From Olsenella profusa F0195 (GTDB taxonomy: Bacteria; Actinomycetota; Coriobacteriia; Coriobacteriales; Atopobiaceae), in assembly GCF_000468755.1 (NCBI RefSeq), contig NZ_AWEZ01000061.1, positions 80,859-144,858 on the forward strand: DNA of 64,000 nt, in the 5' to 3' direction. This document shows, in pieces, positions 18,524 through 27,941 of the stretch. Made by a program: the position numbers and the translations under genes. Position 1 is the stretch's first letter, and each line of letters opens with the position of its first letter. A model generated the notes under the pieces. The model ran no database searches. It saw only the letters and a program-made list of their open reading frames with translations, and was not told the origin of the DNA.

Positions 18524-20642
18524 TTTCCACCCTCGAGGCCACGAGGATGATCTCCTCGTCCTCGTCCGCCTCGAGGAACTCGGAGGCCATCAGCGTCTTC
18601 AGCTGCTCGACAGAGAGCGTGTTGGAGAAGTCGAGCACCTTGGCCCCGATGCACAGGTAGAAGTCGGGGCAGTGCTCCATCTCCGCCTGGTAGTACAGCA
18701 TCTGCTGCCAGAGCCGCTCGACGTTCGCCTCCCAGTCCCTGGCCAGGCACTTCGCGACCACGGCATCGCCCACCTGCACCTTGATGAAGCCACGGTGGTC
18801 GATGATGCGCAGGGCGCGCCTGTCCCTGTTGGGAGCGGTCAGCACGTAGAAGTTCCTCGAGCTGATCTCGGCCGTCACCTCCGACTCATCGACACGCATG
18901 GACTCGGCCGCCAGTTCCACGGCCTCGGCCTCGTCGCACTCGAGGCTGCCCGTCGAGGTCTGCACCTCGTTGGACCCCAGGGCGATGGCCGTGACCTTGG
19001 AGGTCTGGGAGTCGACCTCCACCTGCACCTCGACAGTGTCGGGAACGGCACCGTTCTTGATGGCGAGCTCCTTGGCCTCCCGCTTGATGGAGGTGATGTC
19101 CTGCACCGTCGGGTTGGGGATGACGCGCTCGACCACGTCGCGGATCATGGCCAAGGCGACACCGATGGAGGAGATGACCTCGGCATCCTTGGGAATGGAG
19201 TAGTTGAGGCCCATCTGGCGCGCGGTGTAGGGCAGAAGCGACGAGGCACCACCGCCACAGCCCACGAGCGTCATCTGGTCGGGCTCGAGCTTGTACTTCG
19301 CCGCCAGCCCCGAGACGACCGGTTCGATCTTCTCGAAGGCCTTCCTCAGAATCTGCTCGGCGCACTCCTCGACGCTCACGCCGAAGTAGTCCGCCAGGGG
19401 CTGCATGGCCTTGCGCGCCGATGCGACGCTGCCGAACGAGTAGTCCTCCGGCCTCACCAGCCCGAGGACGTTCGCGGCACAGGAGTTGGTGATGGTTATC
19501 CTGTCGCCGTCCGCAAGCCTAATGCGCACGTAGTCCGCCGGGTCTCCCTCCTTGGGGGAGAAGAACTCCACCTGGGGGTCGACGATGTCCTCCTCGGGCG
19601 TGTACACGGCATAGCCCAGGCCACCGATGTGCGCCGAGCGGGGCCCCACGTCCACGAGCCTGTGCTCGACCGCGCGTACCATCGAGCCGCCGGCAACGCC
19701 CAGCACGATGACGTCGAGGGAGTTGACGTAGGTGCTGTGCCCGCCCACGACCGCGTACTCGACGGCGGGGCGGCCATTCTTGATGACGCCGATGTTGGTC
19801 GAGGTGCCGCCCACCTCGAAATAGATGCCGTTGGAGGCACGCAGGTACATGAGGGCGCCCATGACCGAGGCGGCGGGTCCGGACAGCATCGTGAGGACGG
19901 GGCGCTTGCGCATCTCGTCGATCTCCATGACGCCGCCGTCGCCGCGCATGATCATCAGCGGCACGTCGATGCCGGTAGAGTGGACGGCGCTCTCGGTGGA
20001 GTTTGCGGTGTCCATCATCTTGGGCAGGATGGAGCCGTTGATGGCCGCCGTGCGCGTGCGCCGGGTGAGGCCATAGAGCTTGGAGATCTCGGACGCGACG
20101 GAGACGAGCAGGCCCTTATCCTGGGCGACCTCCTTGACGAGGCTCTCCTCCTCGAGGGAGTCGACGCCAAAGGCCTTCGAGGCGACGATGACCTGTGCGT
20201 CCTCGGAGGTGAGCGTGTCGATCGCCTGGGCGACGCTCTCCCGATTCACGTTCTTGTTCTTGAGGTAGGTGTGCGAGACCTCGATCCTGCGGCCCGTGCC
20301 GAGGTCGATGTCGCCCACGTTGCTCTGGCGCTTGGAGAGGAAGCCTTCCAGGCCGCCCCCGCCCATGCCCAGCACGCCGACCTTGGCCACATCGCCCTCG
20401 AGCAGGGCGTTGGTCGCCTGGGTGGTCGAGTGCGCGATGAAGACCACGTCATCGGGGCTGATGCCATTGTCCCTGAGGCACTGCTGGAAGCACTCGATGA
20501 CGCCGCGGGCGACGCCCATCTCGTCATCGTGGGTGGTCATGACCACGGACTCCCCCACGATCCGGTGCGTCTCGTTGTCCAGCGCGACGGCCTTGGTGTG
20601 AGTGCCACCGACATCGATGCCCACGCGTACTGTTCTGCCCAT
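18516..20642 (-). CDS. Hydantoinase/oxoprolinase-family protein (HyuA-like)
   Basis: A 708-residue HyuA-type protein. The N-terminal HyuA-N domain starts with VRVGIDVGGTHTKAVALD (ATPase phosphate loop). The central hydantoinase-A domain has MLSGPAASVMGALMY, FEVGGTSTNIGVI and CGGGASSLLPYTA. Family members couple ATP hydrolysis to cyclic amide opening or, with a HyuB partner, to acetone/acetophenone carboxylation. No HyuB gene is present; instead it is coupled to a HExxH protein and follows an organic-acid transporter. The function is therefore unclear. A LacI-type operator in the transporter promoter suggests control by the neighbouring regulator. Confidence 0.75.
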   Translation of the reverse strand: MGRTVRVGIDVGGTHTKAVALDNETHRIVGESVVMTTHDDEMGVARGVIECFQQCLRDNGISPDDVVFIAHSTTQATNALLEGDVAKVGVLGMGGGGLEGFLSKRQSNVGDIDLGTGRRIEVSHTYLKNKNVNRESVAQAIDTLTSEDAQVIVASKAFGVDSLEEESLVKEVAQDKGLLVSVASEISKLYGLTRRTRTAAINGSILPKMMDTANSTESAVHSTGIDVPLMIMRGDGGVMEIDEMRKRPVLTMLSGPAASVMGALMYLRASNGIYFEVGGTSTNIGVIKNGRPAVEYAVVGGHSTYVNSLDVIVLGVAGGSMVRAVEHRLVDVGPRSAHIGGLGYAVYTPEEDIVDPQVEFFSPKEGDPADYVRIRLADGDRITITNSCAANVLGLVRPEDYSFGSVASARKAMQPLADYFGVSVEECAEQILRKAFEKIEPVVSGLAAKYKLEPDQMTLVGCGGGASSLLPYTARQMGLNYSIPKDAEVISSIGVALAMIRDVVERVIPNPTVQDITSIKREAKELAIKNGAVPDTVEVQVEVDSQTSKVTAIALGSNEVQTSTGSLECDEAEAVELAAESMRVDESEVTAEISSRNFYVLTAPNRDRRALRIIDHRGFIKVQVGDAVVAKCLARDWEANVERLWQQMLYYQAEMEHCPDFYLCIGAKVLDFSNTLSVEQLKTLMASEFLEADEDEEIILVASRVEIA

Positions 20643-20724
20643 TGCTCAGCTCCCTCGTTCCAAGGAGGGGACAGGAGCTTGCAATTCCCTGTCCCTGCCG
20701 TACCTTACGAAACCACGCACCGCA

Positions 20725-22086
20725 CTAGGCAGCGAACACGGCGAACGCGACCATCTCGAGGATGAAGGCGCAGGCCAGCGCATAGGGCAGGCACGTCTTC
20801 ATATAGTCCTTGATGGACACCTTGGTGTAGCCGATGGCCCACAGGTTCCAGGACTGCGTGGGGCACACGTTGGTGTTGACCGTGCAGCAGGGGATGTAGA
20901 ACAGGGGATACAGCACCGCGATGGGCAGGCTCGTGGAGGCCGCCACAATGGCGAAGGTGGCGACGCCGGCACCCCAGATGGTCAGGGGACCACGATAGAG
21001 GGCCAGGAAGCCGAGGATACCGAAGACCAGGAAGAGCATGAAGGTGTTGGTCGGCAGGAGGGGGGCGACGATCGGGGACAGGAGGTTCTTGCAGAGCCCG
21101 GCTGCCTTCACGAACATCTGGACGGCCATCAGGAAGGCCAGGACCAGACCCACGTCGGCGACACCGTCATGGAAGGTCTTCTGCACAAGCTCGCAGATGC
21201 CACTCCAACCCTTCCTGAACGAGCCCGTGGTGACGATGGCGAAGACGACCGCGATGACGATGGCGGGAATCTGGCTGATCTTGAACGCGATGGCGAGGGC
21301 CACGGGAATGATCGGGGCGATGCACGCAAGCAGGCTGACGTTCTGGGAGGACAGGTCGACGCCCTGGGCGGGTGCGGCCCATGCGTGGACGGGGCCCTTC
21401 TTGGAGAACCTCAGCGTGAGGACGATCATGAGGATGATCGACACGAAGTGCACGGCAAACGCGATGAACGCGAAGGAGTACCACTGGCTCCACTGGTCGG
21501 GAGAGGAGAGGTACTGGGAGCCGTCGGCCATGACCATCGTCGTGGCGGCCTGCGTGAGGAGCGACTGGTTGAAGTAGAGACCACAGCCCACGGACATAAC
21601 ATAGGCGCAGGTCGCGAGGGCGACAGGGATGCCCAGGGACAGCATGATCGGGAAGACGATGACGCCGATGGCGACCACGGCACCGGGGCCATACGAGGTC
21701 GTGAAGATCAGGGCGACGACGATACAGAGCAAGCTTGCCGTAAGGCCCGGCTTGTCGCCACCCAGCTCGACGGCCTTGCGGATGATGGTGCCCGCAATGC
21801 CGGTGCCGAGCAGGATGCGGCCGAACCAGCTGCCGAAGATGATGTAGATGGCCGTGGCACCGAAGCCCGTGGGGCCATCGTTGAACACGGTGGTGAGCAC
21901 CGAGTTGATGGCGGTCCAGTCCCAGGTGGTCTGACCCTCAGGCAGGCCAGCACCACCGATCATGCCGAGGGCACCCCACAGGGCGGCCATGATGAAGAGG
22001 CCCAGCATGAGGTTGCCCCCACGTGCCGCGTACACGATGAAGGCTATGTACGTTACGAGCAGGATGATGCCAATGACGGTACCCAT
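20725..22086 (-). CDS. IT-superfamily organic-acid transporter (GntP/CitMHS-like)
   Basis: A very hydrophobic 453-residue protein with about eleven to twelve membrane segments and internal stretches such as IFTTSYGPGAVVAIGVIVFP and RGPLTIWGAGVATFAIVA. The overall pattern resembles ion-transporter-superfamily carriers (gluconate, citrate, C4-dicarboxylate). The substrate cannot be assigned. The ATG at 22086 follows AAAGGAAAGGGAG and is preferred to one ten codons upstream. It is first in an operon with the HyuA-like and HExxH genes, 82 bases before the former, and divergent from a LacI regulator. Confidence 0.6.
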   Translation of the reverse strand: MGTVIGIILLVTYIAFIVYAARGGNLMLGLFIMAALWGALGMIGGAGLPEGQTTWDWTAINSVLTTVFNDGPTGFGATAIYIIFGSWFGRILLGTGIAGTIIRKAVELGGDKPGLTASLLCIVVALIFTTSYGPGAVVAIGVIVFPIMLSLGIPVALATCAYVMSVGCGLYFNQSLLTQAATTMVMADGSQYLSSPDQWSQWYSFAFIAFAVHFVSIILMIVLTLRFSKKGPVHAWAAPAQGVDLSSQNVSLLACIAPIIPVALAIAFKISQIPAIVIAVVFAIVTTGSFRKGWSGICELVQKTFHDGVADVGLVLAFLMAVQMFVKAAGLCKNLLSPIVAPLLPTNTFMLFLVFGILGFLALYRGPLTIWGAGVATFAIVAASTSLPIAVLYPLFYIPCCTVNTNVCPTQSWNLWAIGYTKVSIKDYMKTCLPYALACAFILEMVAFAVFAA

Positions 22087-22147
22087 GTCTCCCTTTCCTT
22101 TCCCGGTCGACTGCATTCACGTCATCTGATGGCAGGGGTGACGATTT

Positions 22148-22170
22148 GAGAGAAACCGATTTTATCTCTC
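22148..22170. promoter_or_regulatory. LacI-type operator in the transporter promoter region
   Basis: GAGAGA and TCTCTC flank AAACCGATTTT (22153-22163), about 62 bases upstream of the transporter start. The core AAACCGRTTT recurs at 27927-27936 and, inverted with one change, at 22312-22321. This is a candidate binding site for the adjacent LacI regulator. Confidence 0.55.
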
Positions 22171-22311
22171 GTCCTCGAAGTACATTGTTCGTTGCTCGGG
22201 ACGACCTGCCTCATGCTACGTCCATGTCATTCATAAGGTGTTCACCTCACCCTCATTTGTATGCGCTCCTCTGAACAAAGACAAGACTGTCGGTGGATGA
22301 GCGCAAAATGT

Positions 22312-22321
22312 AATCGGTTCC
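22312..22321. promoter_or_regulatory. Second LacI-type operator, upstream of the regulator
   Basis: AATCGGTTCC, the inverse of GGAACCGATT, matches 9 of 10 bases of the site at 22152-22161. It lies in the 413-base divergent gap before lacI, so it could mediate autoregulation or looping. Nothing else in the gap (22087-22499) looks coding. Confidence 0.4.
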
Positions 22322-22499
22322 AATCCTCTGAACGGTATCTTCGGAACGACAGACGTTGCAAGAGTCTTACACTCTCCCCAGGTATGCCTCGGCTCTCCCA
22401 CAAATGAGTATGGTTGAGGGGATAAGGCGCACCAAGATGAGGTGGAATGCGGGATGAATGGATCCTGCCATCGCGCGTGGGACACAAGGAGGGTGGATC

Positions 22500-23570
22500 A
22501 TGTCCAGAAGGACCGGCAAGGTGACCATCGAGGACATCGCTATCGCCGCGGGCGTATCTAAGACAACGGTTTCACGCTACATCAACGGCAAGTACAACCT
22601 GATGCGCGAGGACACCCGCAGACGCATTGAGACGGCCATCCGGCTCTCCGACTACCAGCCCTCCGCCATCGCACGAAGCCTCAAGACCCAACGCTCCCTC
22701 TTTGTCGGCGTCGTCGTGGCCGACATCACCAGCCCCTTCAGTTCGATGCTCATCTCCGGCATCGGCAACTACCTCGATGCCCACGGCTACATCCCCGTGT
22801 TCGTCAACTCGAGCGACTCCCCTGAGAAGGAGGCCAACTACATCCGCACCCTGCTCACGCACCAGGTGGACGGCCTTATCGTGAACACGACCTCCCACGA
22901 TAACCCCTACCTCATCCAGCTCGCCAACTCGGGACTGCCGGTCGTCCTGCTCGACCGGCGTATCGACAACTTCAACTTCGACCTCGTGACCGGCAACTAC
23001 CACGCCCCCATGGAGGAGCTGGTACACCACCTGCACGACCAGGGATTTGACAGGGCTGTGCTCTTCACCGAGGACTACACCAACAACAGCGTCCGCAAGG
23101 ACCGGCTCGACGGGTTCTGCTCTGCAGACAGGGCCTGCTTCGGGCGCGCCAACCCCATGGACGACGTGATAACGCTCAGAATCGGTGACGCTCGACACGT
23201 GCGTGACGAGGTGCGACGCGTGGTCGAGGAGACCCCTGAAGGCCAGGTCACCGGCCTTGTCAGCAGTAACTCCGTCACGCTCGTCAACCTCGTCTACGCC
23301 ACCTCCACGCTGGGACTCTCCATCCCCAAGCAGGTGGGCATCTGCGGCCCCGACGACTGGGACTGGTCGCGCAGCATGGCCTGGGACTGGTCCGAGATCA
23401 TCGGCATGGGCATCACCACCTACAAGGTCCACCCATACCGCATGGGTGTCGAGGCCTCGGAACTCCTCATGAAGCGCATCGGCGACCCCGGTGGCGCCAG
23501 GAGGACCATCGAGGTGCCCTGCGAGCTCACCGTGAGGAGGTCAACGCTCTTGGACGGTGGGCGCACATAG
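22500..23570 (+). CDS. LacI-family transcriptional regulator of sugar-acid genes
   Basis: A 356-residue LacI/GalR repressor. The N-terminal helix-turn-helix reads TIEDIAIAAGVSKTTVSRYI, followed by the hinge SAIARSLKTQRS and a periplasmic-binding-protein-like effector domain (VDGLIVNTTS, GICGPDDWDW). The start at 22500 has AAGGAGG directly upstream. It is followed 41 bases later by a PfkB kinase and faces a transporter. Three shared AACCGRTT sites around it and before dlgD suggest it controls a sugar-acid regulon, in the manner of KdgR-type LacI proteins; the effector may be KDG or KDPG (inference). Confidence 0.85.
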   Translation: MSRRTGKVTIEDIAIAAGVSKTTVSRYINGKYNLMREDTRRRIETAIRLSDYQPSAIARSLKTQRSLFVGVVVADITSPFSSMLISGIGNYLDAHGYIPVFVNSSDSPEKEANYIRTLLTHQVDGLIVNTTSHDNPYLIQLANSGLPVVLLDRRIDNFNFDLVTGNYHAPMEELVHHLHDQGFDRAVLFTEDYTNNSVRKDRLDGFCSADRACFGRANPMDDVITLRIGDARHVRDEVRRVVEETPEGQVTGLVSSNSVTLVNLVYATSTLGLSIPKQVGICGPDDWDWSRSMAWDWSEIIGMGITTYKVHPYRMGVEASELLMKRIGDPGGARRTIEVPCELTVRRSTLLDGGRT

Positions 23571-23611
23571 CATTCGAACGTATGGCAGCGCAACGAGGCG
23601 GTAGGAGTCAC

Positions 23612-24568
23612 ATGCAGGAACAAAAGGGGATTCTCTTGGTGGGCGAGCCCATGGGGCTCTACATGTCACAGCAGGAGGGCGGGCTCGACCGGGCCCGCAC
23701 CTTCGCCCTGGCCGTTGCCGGGGCAGAGCTGAACGTTGCCATCGGCGTGAGCCGCCTGGGACACCGGGTGGGCTACCTCACCAAACTCGGTGACGACTTC
23801 CATGGCAGGCTCATCGTCAGGCTCATGAACCAGTGTGGCATCTCCACCGAGTTTACGACCCGCACCAGCGAGCGGCCGACGGGCATCATGTTCAAGAGCC
23901 TCACGCCTAACGGCGATCCGGAAATCTACTACCTGCGCCGGGGGTCAGCCGCCTCGACCCTCTCTCCCGCCGACGTGGCCGACCTCGACATGTCCGTCTA
24001 CGGCATCCTGCACCTCACGGGCATCATGCCCGCGCTCTCCGAGTCGACGCGCGCGGCCACGAGGCTCCTGGTGCGGCGCGCACGCGAGGCGGGCCTCACG
24101 ATCTCCTTCGACCCCAACCTCCGTCCCCAGCTCTGGCCCGACCGCCAGACGATGGCCGCGTTCATGAACGAGATGGCCTCCCAGGTTGACCTCTTCCTCC
24201 CCGGCATCGCCGAGACGCGTGAGCTCTTGGGTGACGAGGAGCTCGCGCCCGAGGAGGCGGCCCGACGCTACCGTGAGCTGGGAACGCGCACGGTCATCGT
24301 GAAGTGCGGCTCTCGCGGTGCCTACTTTGACACGGACGGCGCGCGGGGATGGGGAGGCACCTTCCCCGTCGAGCACACCGTCGACACGGTGGGTGCCGGG
24401 GACGGCTTTGCGGCAGGCGTACTCACCGCCCTTCTGGAGGGGCTGGACATCCGCGCCGCCGTCACACGTGGCAACGCCATTGGCAGCCTCCAGGTACAGG
24501 CGCGCGGGGACAACGAGGGCATGCCCGACCGCGAGGGGCTTGCTGCTTATCTCTCCCGCAACCACTAG
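23612..24568 (+). CDS. PfkB-family carbohydrate kinase, probable KDG kinase
   Basis: A 318-residue ribokinase-type kinase with N-terminal LLVGEPMGLYMSQQ, the substrate Gly pair region GAELNVAIGVSRLGH, FDPNLRPQLWPD, and the complete PfkB signature DTVGAGDGFAAGVL with the catalytic Asp. Similarity in layout to bacterial KdgK and its place before a (now broken) KDPG aldolase support KDG phosphorylation. It has an intact GAGD, unlike the kinase at 5398-6429. The start at 23612 has AGGAG nearby; it is probably co-transcribed with lacI. Confidence 0.8.
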   Translation: MQEQKGILLVGEPMGLYMSQQEGGLDRARTFALAVAGAELNVAIGVSRLGHRVGYLTKLGDDFHGRLIVRLMNQCGISTEFTTRTSERPTGIMFKSLTPNGDPEIYYLRRGSAASTLSPADVADLDMSVYGILHLTGIMPALSESTRAATRLLVRRAREAGLTISFDPNLRPQLWPDRQTMAAFMNEMASQVDLFLPGIAETRELLGDEELAPEEAARRYRELGTRTVIVKCGSRGAYFDTDGARGWGGTFPVEHTVDTVGAGDGFAAGVLTALLEGLDIRAAVTRGNAIGSLQVQARGDNEGMPDREGLAAYLSRNH

Positions 24569-24619
24569 CCCACCATGACCCACTCTCCCGCGACGAGCCA
24601 TCGATTGGAAGGAGCGGAC

Positions 24620-25579
24620 ATGTTCGAGAGCCTCCTGCGCGACGTACACGCCATCGGCACGTCCCCGTCATCGCACTCGGCGCGGCCCAGGACGCCGCGC
24701 CGCTCGGCCAGGCCCTGGTGGAGGGGGCATCCCCACGGCCGAGGTGACCTTCCGCACCGCCGCGAGCGAGGCCTCCATACGCGAGATGGCCTCCAAGGTG
24801 CCCGGTATCCTCGTCGGGGCCGGCACCGTCACTTCGGTCGAGGTAGCCCGGCGGGCAGTGGACGCCGGCGCCCGCTACATCGTCACGCCCGGGTATGACC
24901 CGCGGTCGTCGAGTGATGCATCGACCACGAGGTTCCCATCCTCCCCGGCACCGCCACCCCCGGCGAGATCAAGGACGCCCAGAACCATGGACTCGCGGCC
25001 GTGAAGTTTTTCCCGGCCGAGGTGAACGGCGGTGTCCCCGCGCTCAAGGCCCTTGCCGGACCCTATGGGTCCATGCGCTTCGTGCCCACAGGCGGCATCG
25101 GGCCGCCCAACCTCACCAGCTACCTCTCCCAGCCCAACGTCCTTGCCTGCGGCGGCTCGTGGCTGGCCCCGAAGGATCTCGTCGCCCAGGGACGCTTCGA
25201 TGAGATCCGTGAGATCTGCCGTCGGTCGAGCTATGCGATGCATGGCTTCGAGCTTGCACATGTGGGCATCAACTGCGACGATGCGGCGGAGGCCAAGGAG
25301 GTCGCCACCTCCTTCGCGACCCTGTTCGGCTTGCCCGTCTATGACAAGGGAGGAGGCTGCTTCGCCAGCGACATGGTGGACGTCGTGAAGGGGCGGCTCC
25401 TGGGCGAGCGGGGACACATCGGCGTGAGCTGCGTGGATGTTGACCGTGCCAAAGCCTGGTTCGAGCGGCGGGGGTACCGCTTCGTGGAGAAGGGCGTCAA
25501 CCGCGACGAGCGTGGCTACACCTCCGTGTTCCTCGAGGGCGAGGTGGGCGGCTTCGCCGTGCGGCTGCGCCGGAGGTAG
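24620..25579 (+). pseudogene. Decayed KDPG aldolase-VOC fusion
   Basis: Aldolase sequence is spread over several frames: MFESLLRDVHAIG from 24620, then VPVIALGAAQDAAPLGQAL one frame over, then VTFRTAASEA...IVTPGYDP in the third frame from 24744. After 24900 it returns to the first frame as VVE-stop-CIDHEVPILPGTA, where TGA replaces the expected Trp codon. The frame from about 24990 is then open through KFFPAEVNGG (Schiff-base Lys), FVPTGGIG and a C-terminal VOC domain to 25579. At least three frameshifts and one nonsense change make an intact aldolase impossible, although the C-terminal half could still be translated from 25001. Confidence 0.85.
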
Positions 25580-25639
25580 CGGCGCCCCCTCGTGTCGGTC
25601 CATCCTGGTGGCGCCTACGAGACTCGAGGCGCCCGGCCT

Positions 25640-26719
25640 CTACGCACCCCGCTTCTCCAGGGCCTCCCAGAGGCCATTGAGGTAGGCGATGCCGAGCGCG
25701 CGGTCGTAGAGGCCGTAGCCCGCACGACCCGTCTCACCCCAGATCATGCGCCCATGATCGGGACGGATGAACCCGTCGAAGCCGTTGTCGTGCAGGGCGG
25801 CCATGATCTTGAACATGTCGAGGGAGCCATCCCGGGAGAGGTGGCCAGCCTCGTAGAAGTCCCTGCTCTTCCCAGGCTCGAGGTACTTGATGTTGCGCGC
25901 ATGGACGAAGTGGATGCGGCCACGCCGGGTGAACTCGGCAAGGATCGCGTACACGTCGTTGGAGGGATCCTCCGCGATGGAGCCCGTACAGAGCGTGATG
26001 CCGTTCGCCGGGGAGTCCACGGCACGGCAGAGCCAGTCGAGATCCTCGCGACCCTTGATGATACGTGGCAGGCCAAAGAGACTGTAGGGTGGGTCATCGG
26101 GATGGATGGCCATCCTCACGCCACACTCCTCGCAGGTGGGGATGATACTCTCAAGGAAGTGCACCAGGTTCGCGCGCAGCTGTTCCTCCCCCACGCCCCG
26201 GTAGATCTCGAAGAGGTGCTTTATCTGCGCAAGACGCTCGGGCTCCCAGCCGGGGAGGACGTAGTTCCCCGTGCCCTGGGCATAGCGCTCGAGCAGCACG
26301 TTGGGGTCATCGGGAATCTCCCGCCCCCTGAAGGCCAGGGTGTTCGAACCATCTGGCAGCTGGAAGCTGAGGTCGCTCTTCACCCAGTCGAAGACCGGCA
26401 TGAAGTTGTAACAGATGACCTGGATGCCCTGGTGGGCGAGGTTGCGGATGGTCTGGCAGTAGTTGGCTATGTACCTGTCGCGCGTGGAAAGGCCGGCCTT
26501 GATGTCATCGTGCACGTTGACCGACTCGATCACCTTGAGCGTGAGGCCGACGCCCTCGATCTCGCGCCTGAGGGCGGCGATGCGCTCCTCGGGCCACACC
26601 TCGCCCACGGGGATGTCCATGAGGCAGCCCACCACGCCATCGACGCCCGGAATCTCCCGTATCTGCCGGAGGGTGATCCTCTCCTCGCTCGAGCCGTACC
26701 ACCTGAAGGTCATTTCCAT
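25640..26719 (-). CDS. uxuA: Mannonate dehydratase
   Basis: A 359-residue UxuA-type TIM-barrel enzyme dehydrating D-mannonate to 2-keto-3-deoxygluconate. Metal-site regions are visible: MAIHPDDPP, GITLCTGS (Cys), FVHARNIK (His) and FIRPDHGR (Asp/His). The N-terminal MTFRWYGSSEERITLRQIRE is typical. The start is at 26719; the frame runs further upstream into the preceding gene without family similarity. It is the second gene of a dlgD-uxuA pair (17-base gap) and converges with the pfkB-eda strand, which would use its product. Confidence 0.94.
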   Translation of the reverse strand: MEMTFRWYGSSEERITLRQIREIPGVDGVVGCLMDIPVGEVWPEERIAALRREIEGVGLTLKVIESVNVHDDIKAGLSTRDRYIANYCQTIRNLAHQGIQVICYNFMPVFDWVKSDLSFQLPDGSNTLAFRGREIPDDPNVLLERYAQGTGNYVLPGWEPERLAQIKHLFEIYRGVGEEQLRANLVHFLESIIPTCEECGVRMAIHPDDPPYSLFGLPRIIKGREDLDWLCRAVDSPANGITLCTGSIAEDPSNDVYAILAEFTRRGRIHFVHARNIKYLEPGKSRDFYEAGHLSRDGSLDMFKIMAALHDNGFDGFIRPDHGRMIWGETGRAGYGLYDRALGIAYLNGLWEALEKRGA

Positions 26720-26736
26720 GCCGCTTGCTCCCCTGC

Positions 26737-27789
26737 CTACACCGCGGAGAGATCCTCGATGGAACCCTCCGTCCCCTCTGCCAGGCCGCACACCTGCTGC
26801 CAGATCATCTCGTCCACCACGACGCCCTCCCTGAGGTTGCGCTCACGGGTCTGGAGCGTACGCTCCCCGGGATAGGTGACCGGGTAGTCGGGGTCGAGGG
26901 GCGTGGCGGCATCCGCGCGGGCGATGCGCTCGTTGACCATCCCCTGGACTTCCTCCTCGCTGCCGAAGAGATAGGGATCCAGGGCCACGAAGACCTGGCA
27001 GGCACCCGTGCACGAGCCCCTTCCCTCGTCATCCATCTGCGAGCCCGACTTGCCGTTTGCCAGCGCTGCCGCCACGAGATCGAGCGCCAGGGCCATGCCC
27101 GAACCCTTCCAGTAGCCTGTGGGGAGGATGCGGCGCGTCTCCTCGATGGTCACGGGGTCGGACGTGAGGTTTCCCTGGGCGTCGAAGCCTCCCGGGTAGG
27201 GCAGCTGGACTCCCTGAAGGCGGCAGGAGCCGATCTTGCCCCACGAGTACTGGCTCAGGGCCATGTCGAGCACGACGGGCCCTTCCGACCGGGGGACCGC
27301 GATGCAAATGGGGTTGTTGCCCACACTTGGCTCCGCGGAGCCCCACAGGGGCATGGAGCTCTCCGTGTTGGTCCAGCAGAGGGCCATCATCCCCGCCTCC
27401 GCCGCCTGCCAGGCATAGGTGCCACCTCGCATCCAGTGGGTCGTGTTCCTGAGGGCGATGCAACCGATACCATGCTCCCTTGCGAGGGCGATGGCACGGC
27501 CCATGGCGAAGCGAGCGTTAGTGATGCCCGGGCCCAGGTGCCCATCATAGTTCTCGACCGCACCGTGCGCGCCCACCAGCTCGGGGGTGGCGGAGGGATC
27601 GACCCACCCCTTGCGCACGTAGTCGATGAAGCGCGGAACCCGGTTGAGGCCATGCGACTCGATGCCGTCCAGGGACGTCGATGCGTGCGTCCGGGCGCAC
27701 TCGGAGGCTACCTCATCGCTGAGGCCCGCCCTGAGGAGGGCTCGTCTGATGGTCGCCTCCACCTCATCATAGGAAACGCGGATGCTCAT
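26737..27789 (-). CDS. 2,3-diketo-L-gulonate reductase-like (YiaK/DlgD) dehydrogenase
   Basis: A 350-residue NAD(P)-dependent oxidoreductase of the malate/L-lactate/ureidoglycolate dehydrogenase family. It most resembles YiaK: ESHGLNRVPRFIDYVRKG, LRNTTHWMRGGTYAWQAAEAG, the TNTESSMPLWG loop and PTGYWKGSGMALALDL all match that subfamily. The family catalytic His is in the SHG motif. The partner is uxuA, so here it may make or use an aldonate feeding mannonate/KDG metabolism, possibly replacing UxuB; the exact substrate is uncertain. An AAACCGGTTT operator lies 138 bases upstream of the start. Confidence 0.8.
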   Translation of the reverse strand: MSIRVSYDEVEATIRRALLRAGLSDEVASECARTHASTSLDGIESHGLNRVPRFIDYVRKGWVDPSATPELVGAHGAVENYDGHLGPGITNARFAMGRAIALAREHGIGCIALRNTTHWMRGGTYAWQAAEAGMMALCWTNTESSMPLWGSAEPSVGNNPICIAVPRSEGPVVLDMALSQYSWGKIGSCRLQGVQLPYPGGFDAQGNLTSDPVTIEETRRILPTGYWKGSGMALALDLVAAALANGKSGSQMDDEGRGSCTGACQVFVALDPYLFGSEEEVQGMVNERIARADAATPLDPDYPVTYPGERTLQTRERNLREGVVVDEMIWQQVCGLAEGTEGSIEDLSAV

Positions 27790-27924
27790 CCTCTCATCTC
27801 CTGCCTCGTCTGCCGTCCTCACAGGCATACATATGCTCCGCTCATTCTCCCTCGCAGCGGGACATGCCGAGACGGCAGTGCCCCGAGTCAGCGCATTGGC
27901 TAGGTGAGCGTAGGAAAAGCTTTC

Positions 27925-27941
27925 AGAAACCGGTTTTGTCA
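27925..27941. promoter_or_regulatory. LacI-type operator upstream of dlgD-uxuA
   Basis: AAACCGGTTT (27927-27936) is a perfect 10-bp palindrome in an AT-richer stretch upstream of the dehydrogenase gene. It shares the core of the sites at 22153 and 22312, indicating common control by the LacI regulator at 22500. Confidence 0.55.

Noticed and set aside
18414..20765. A 783-codon open frame on the plus strand opposite the HyuA-like gene, and similar long antisense frames (for example opposite the symporter, uxaA, ppc, rpsA, the second-region transporter and IIC)
   Set aside because: They mirror the codon pattern of strong, conserved genes on the other strand, have His/Asp/Gly/Arg-rich translations with no motifs, and lack ribosome-binding sites; they come from high-GC codon bias.
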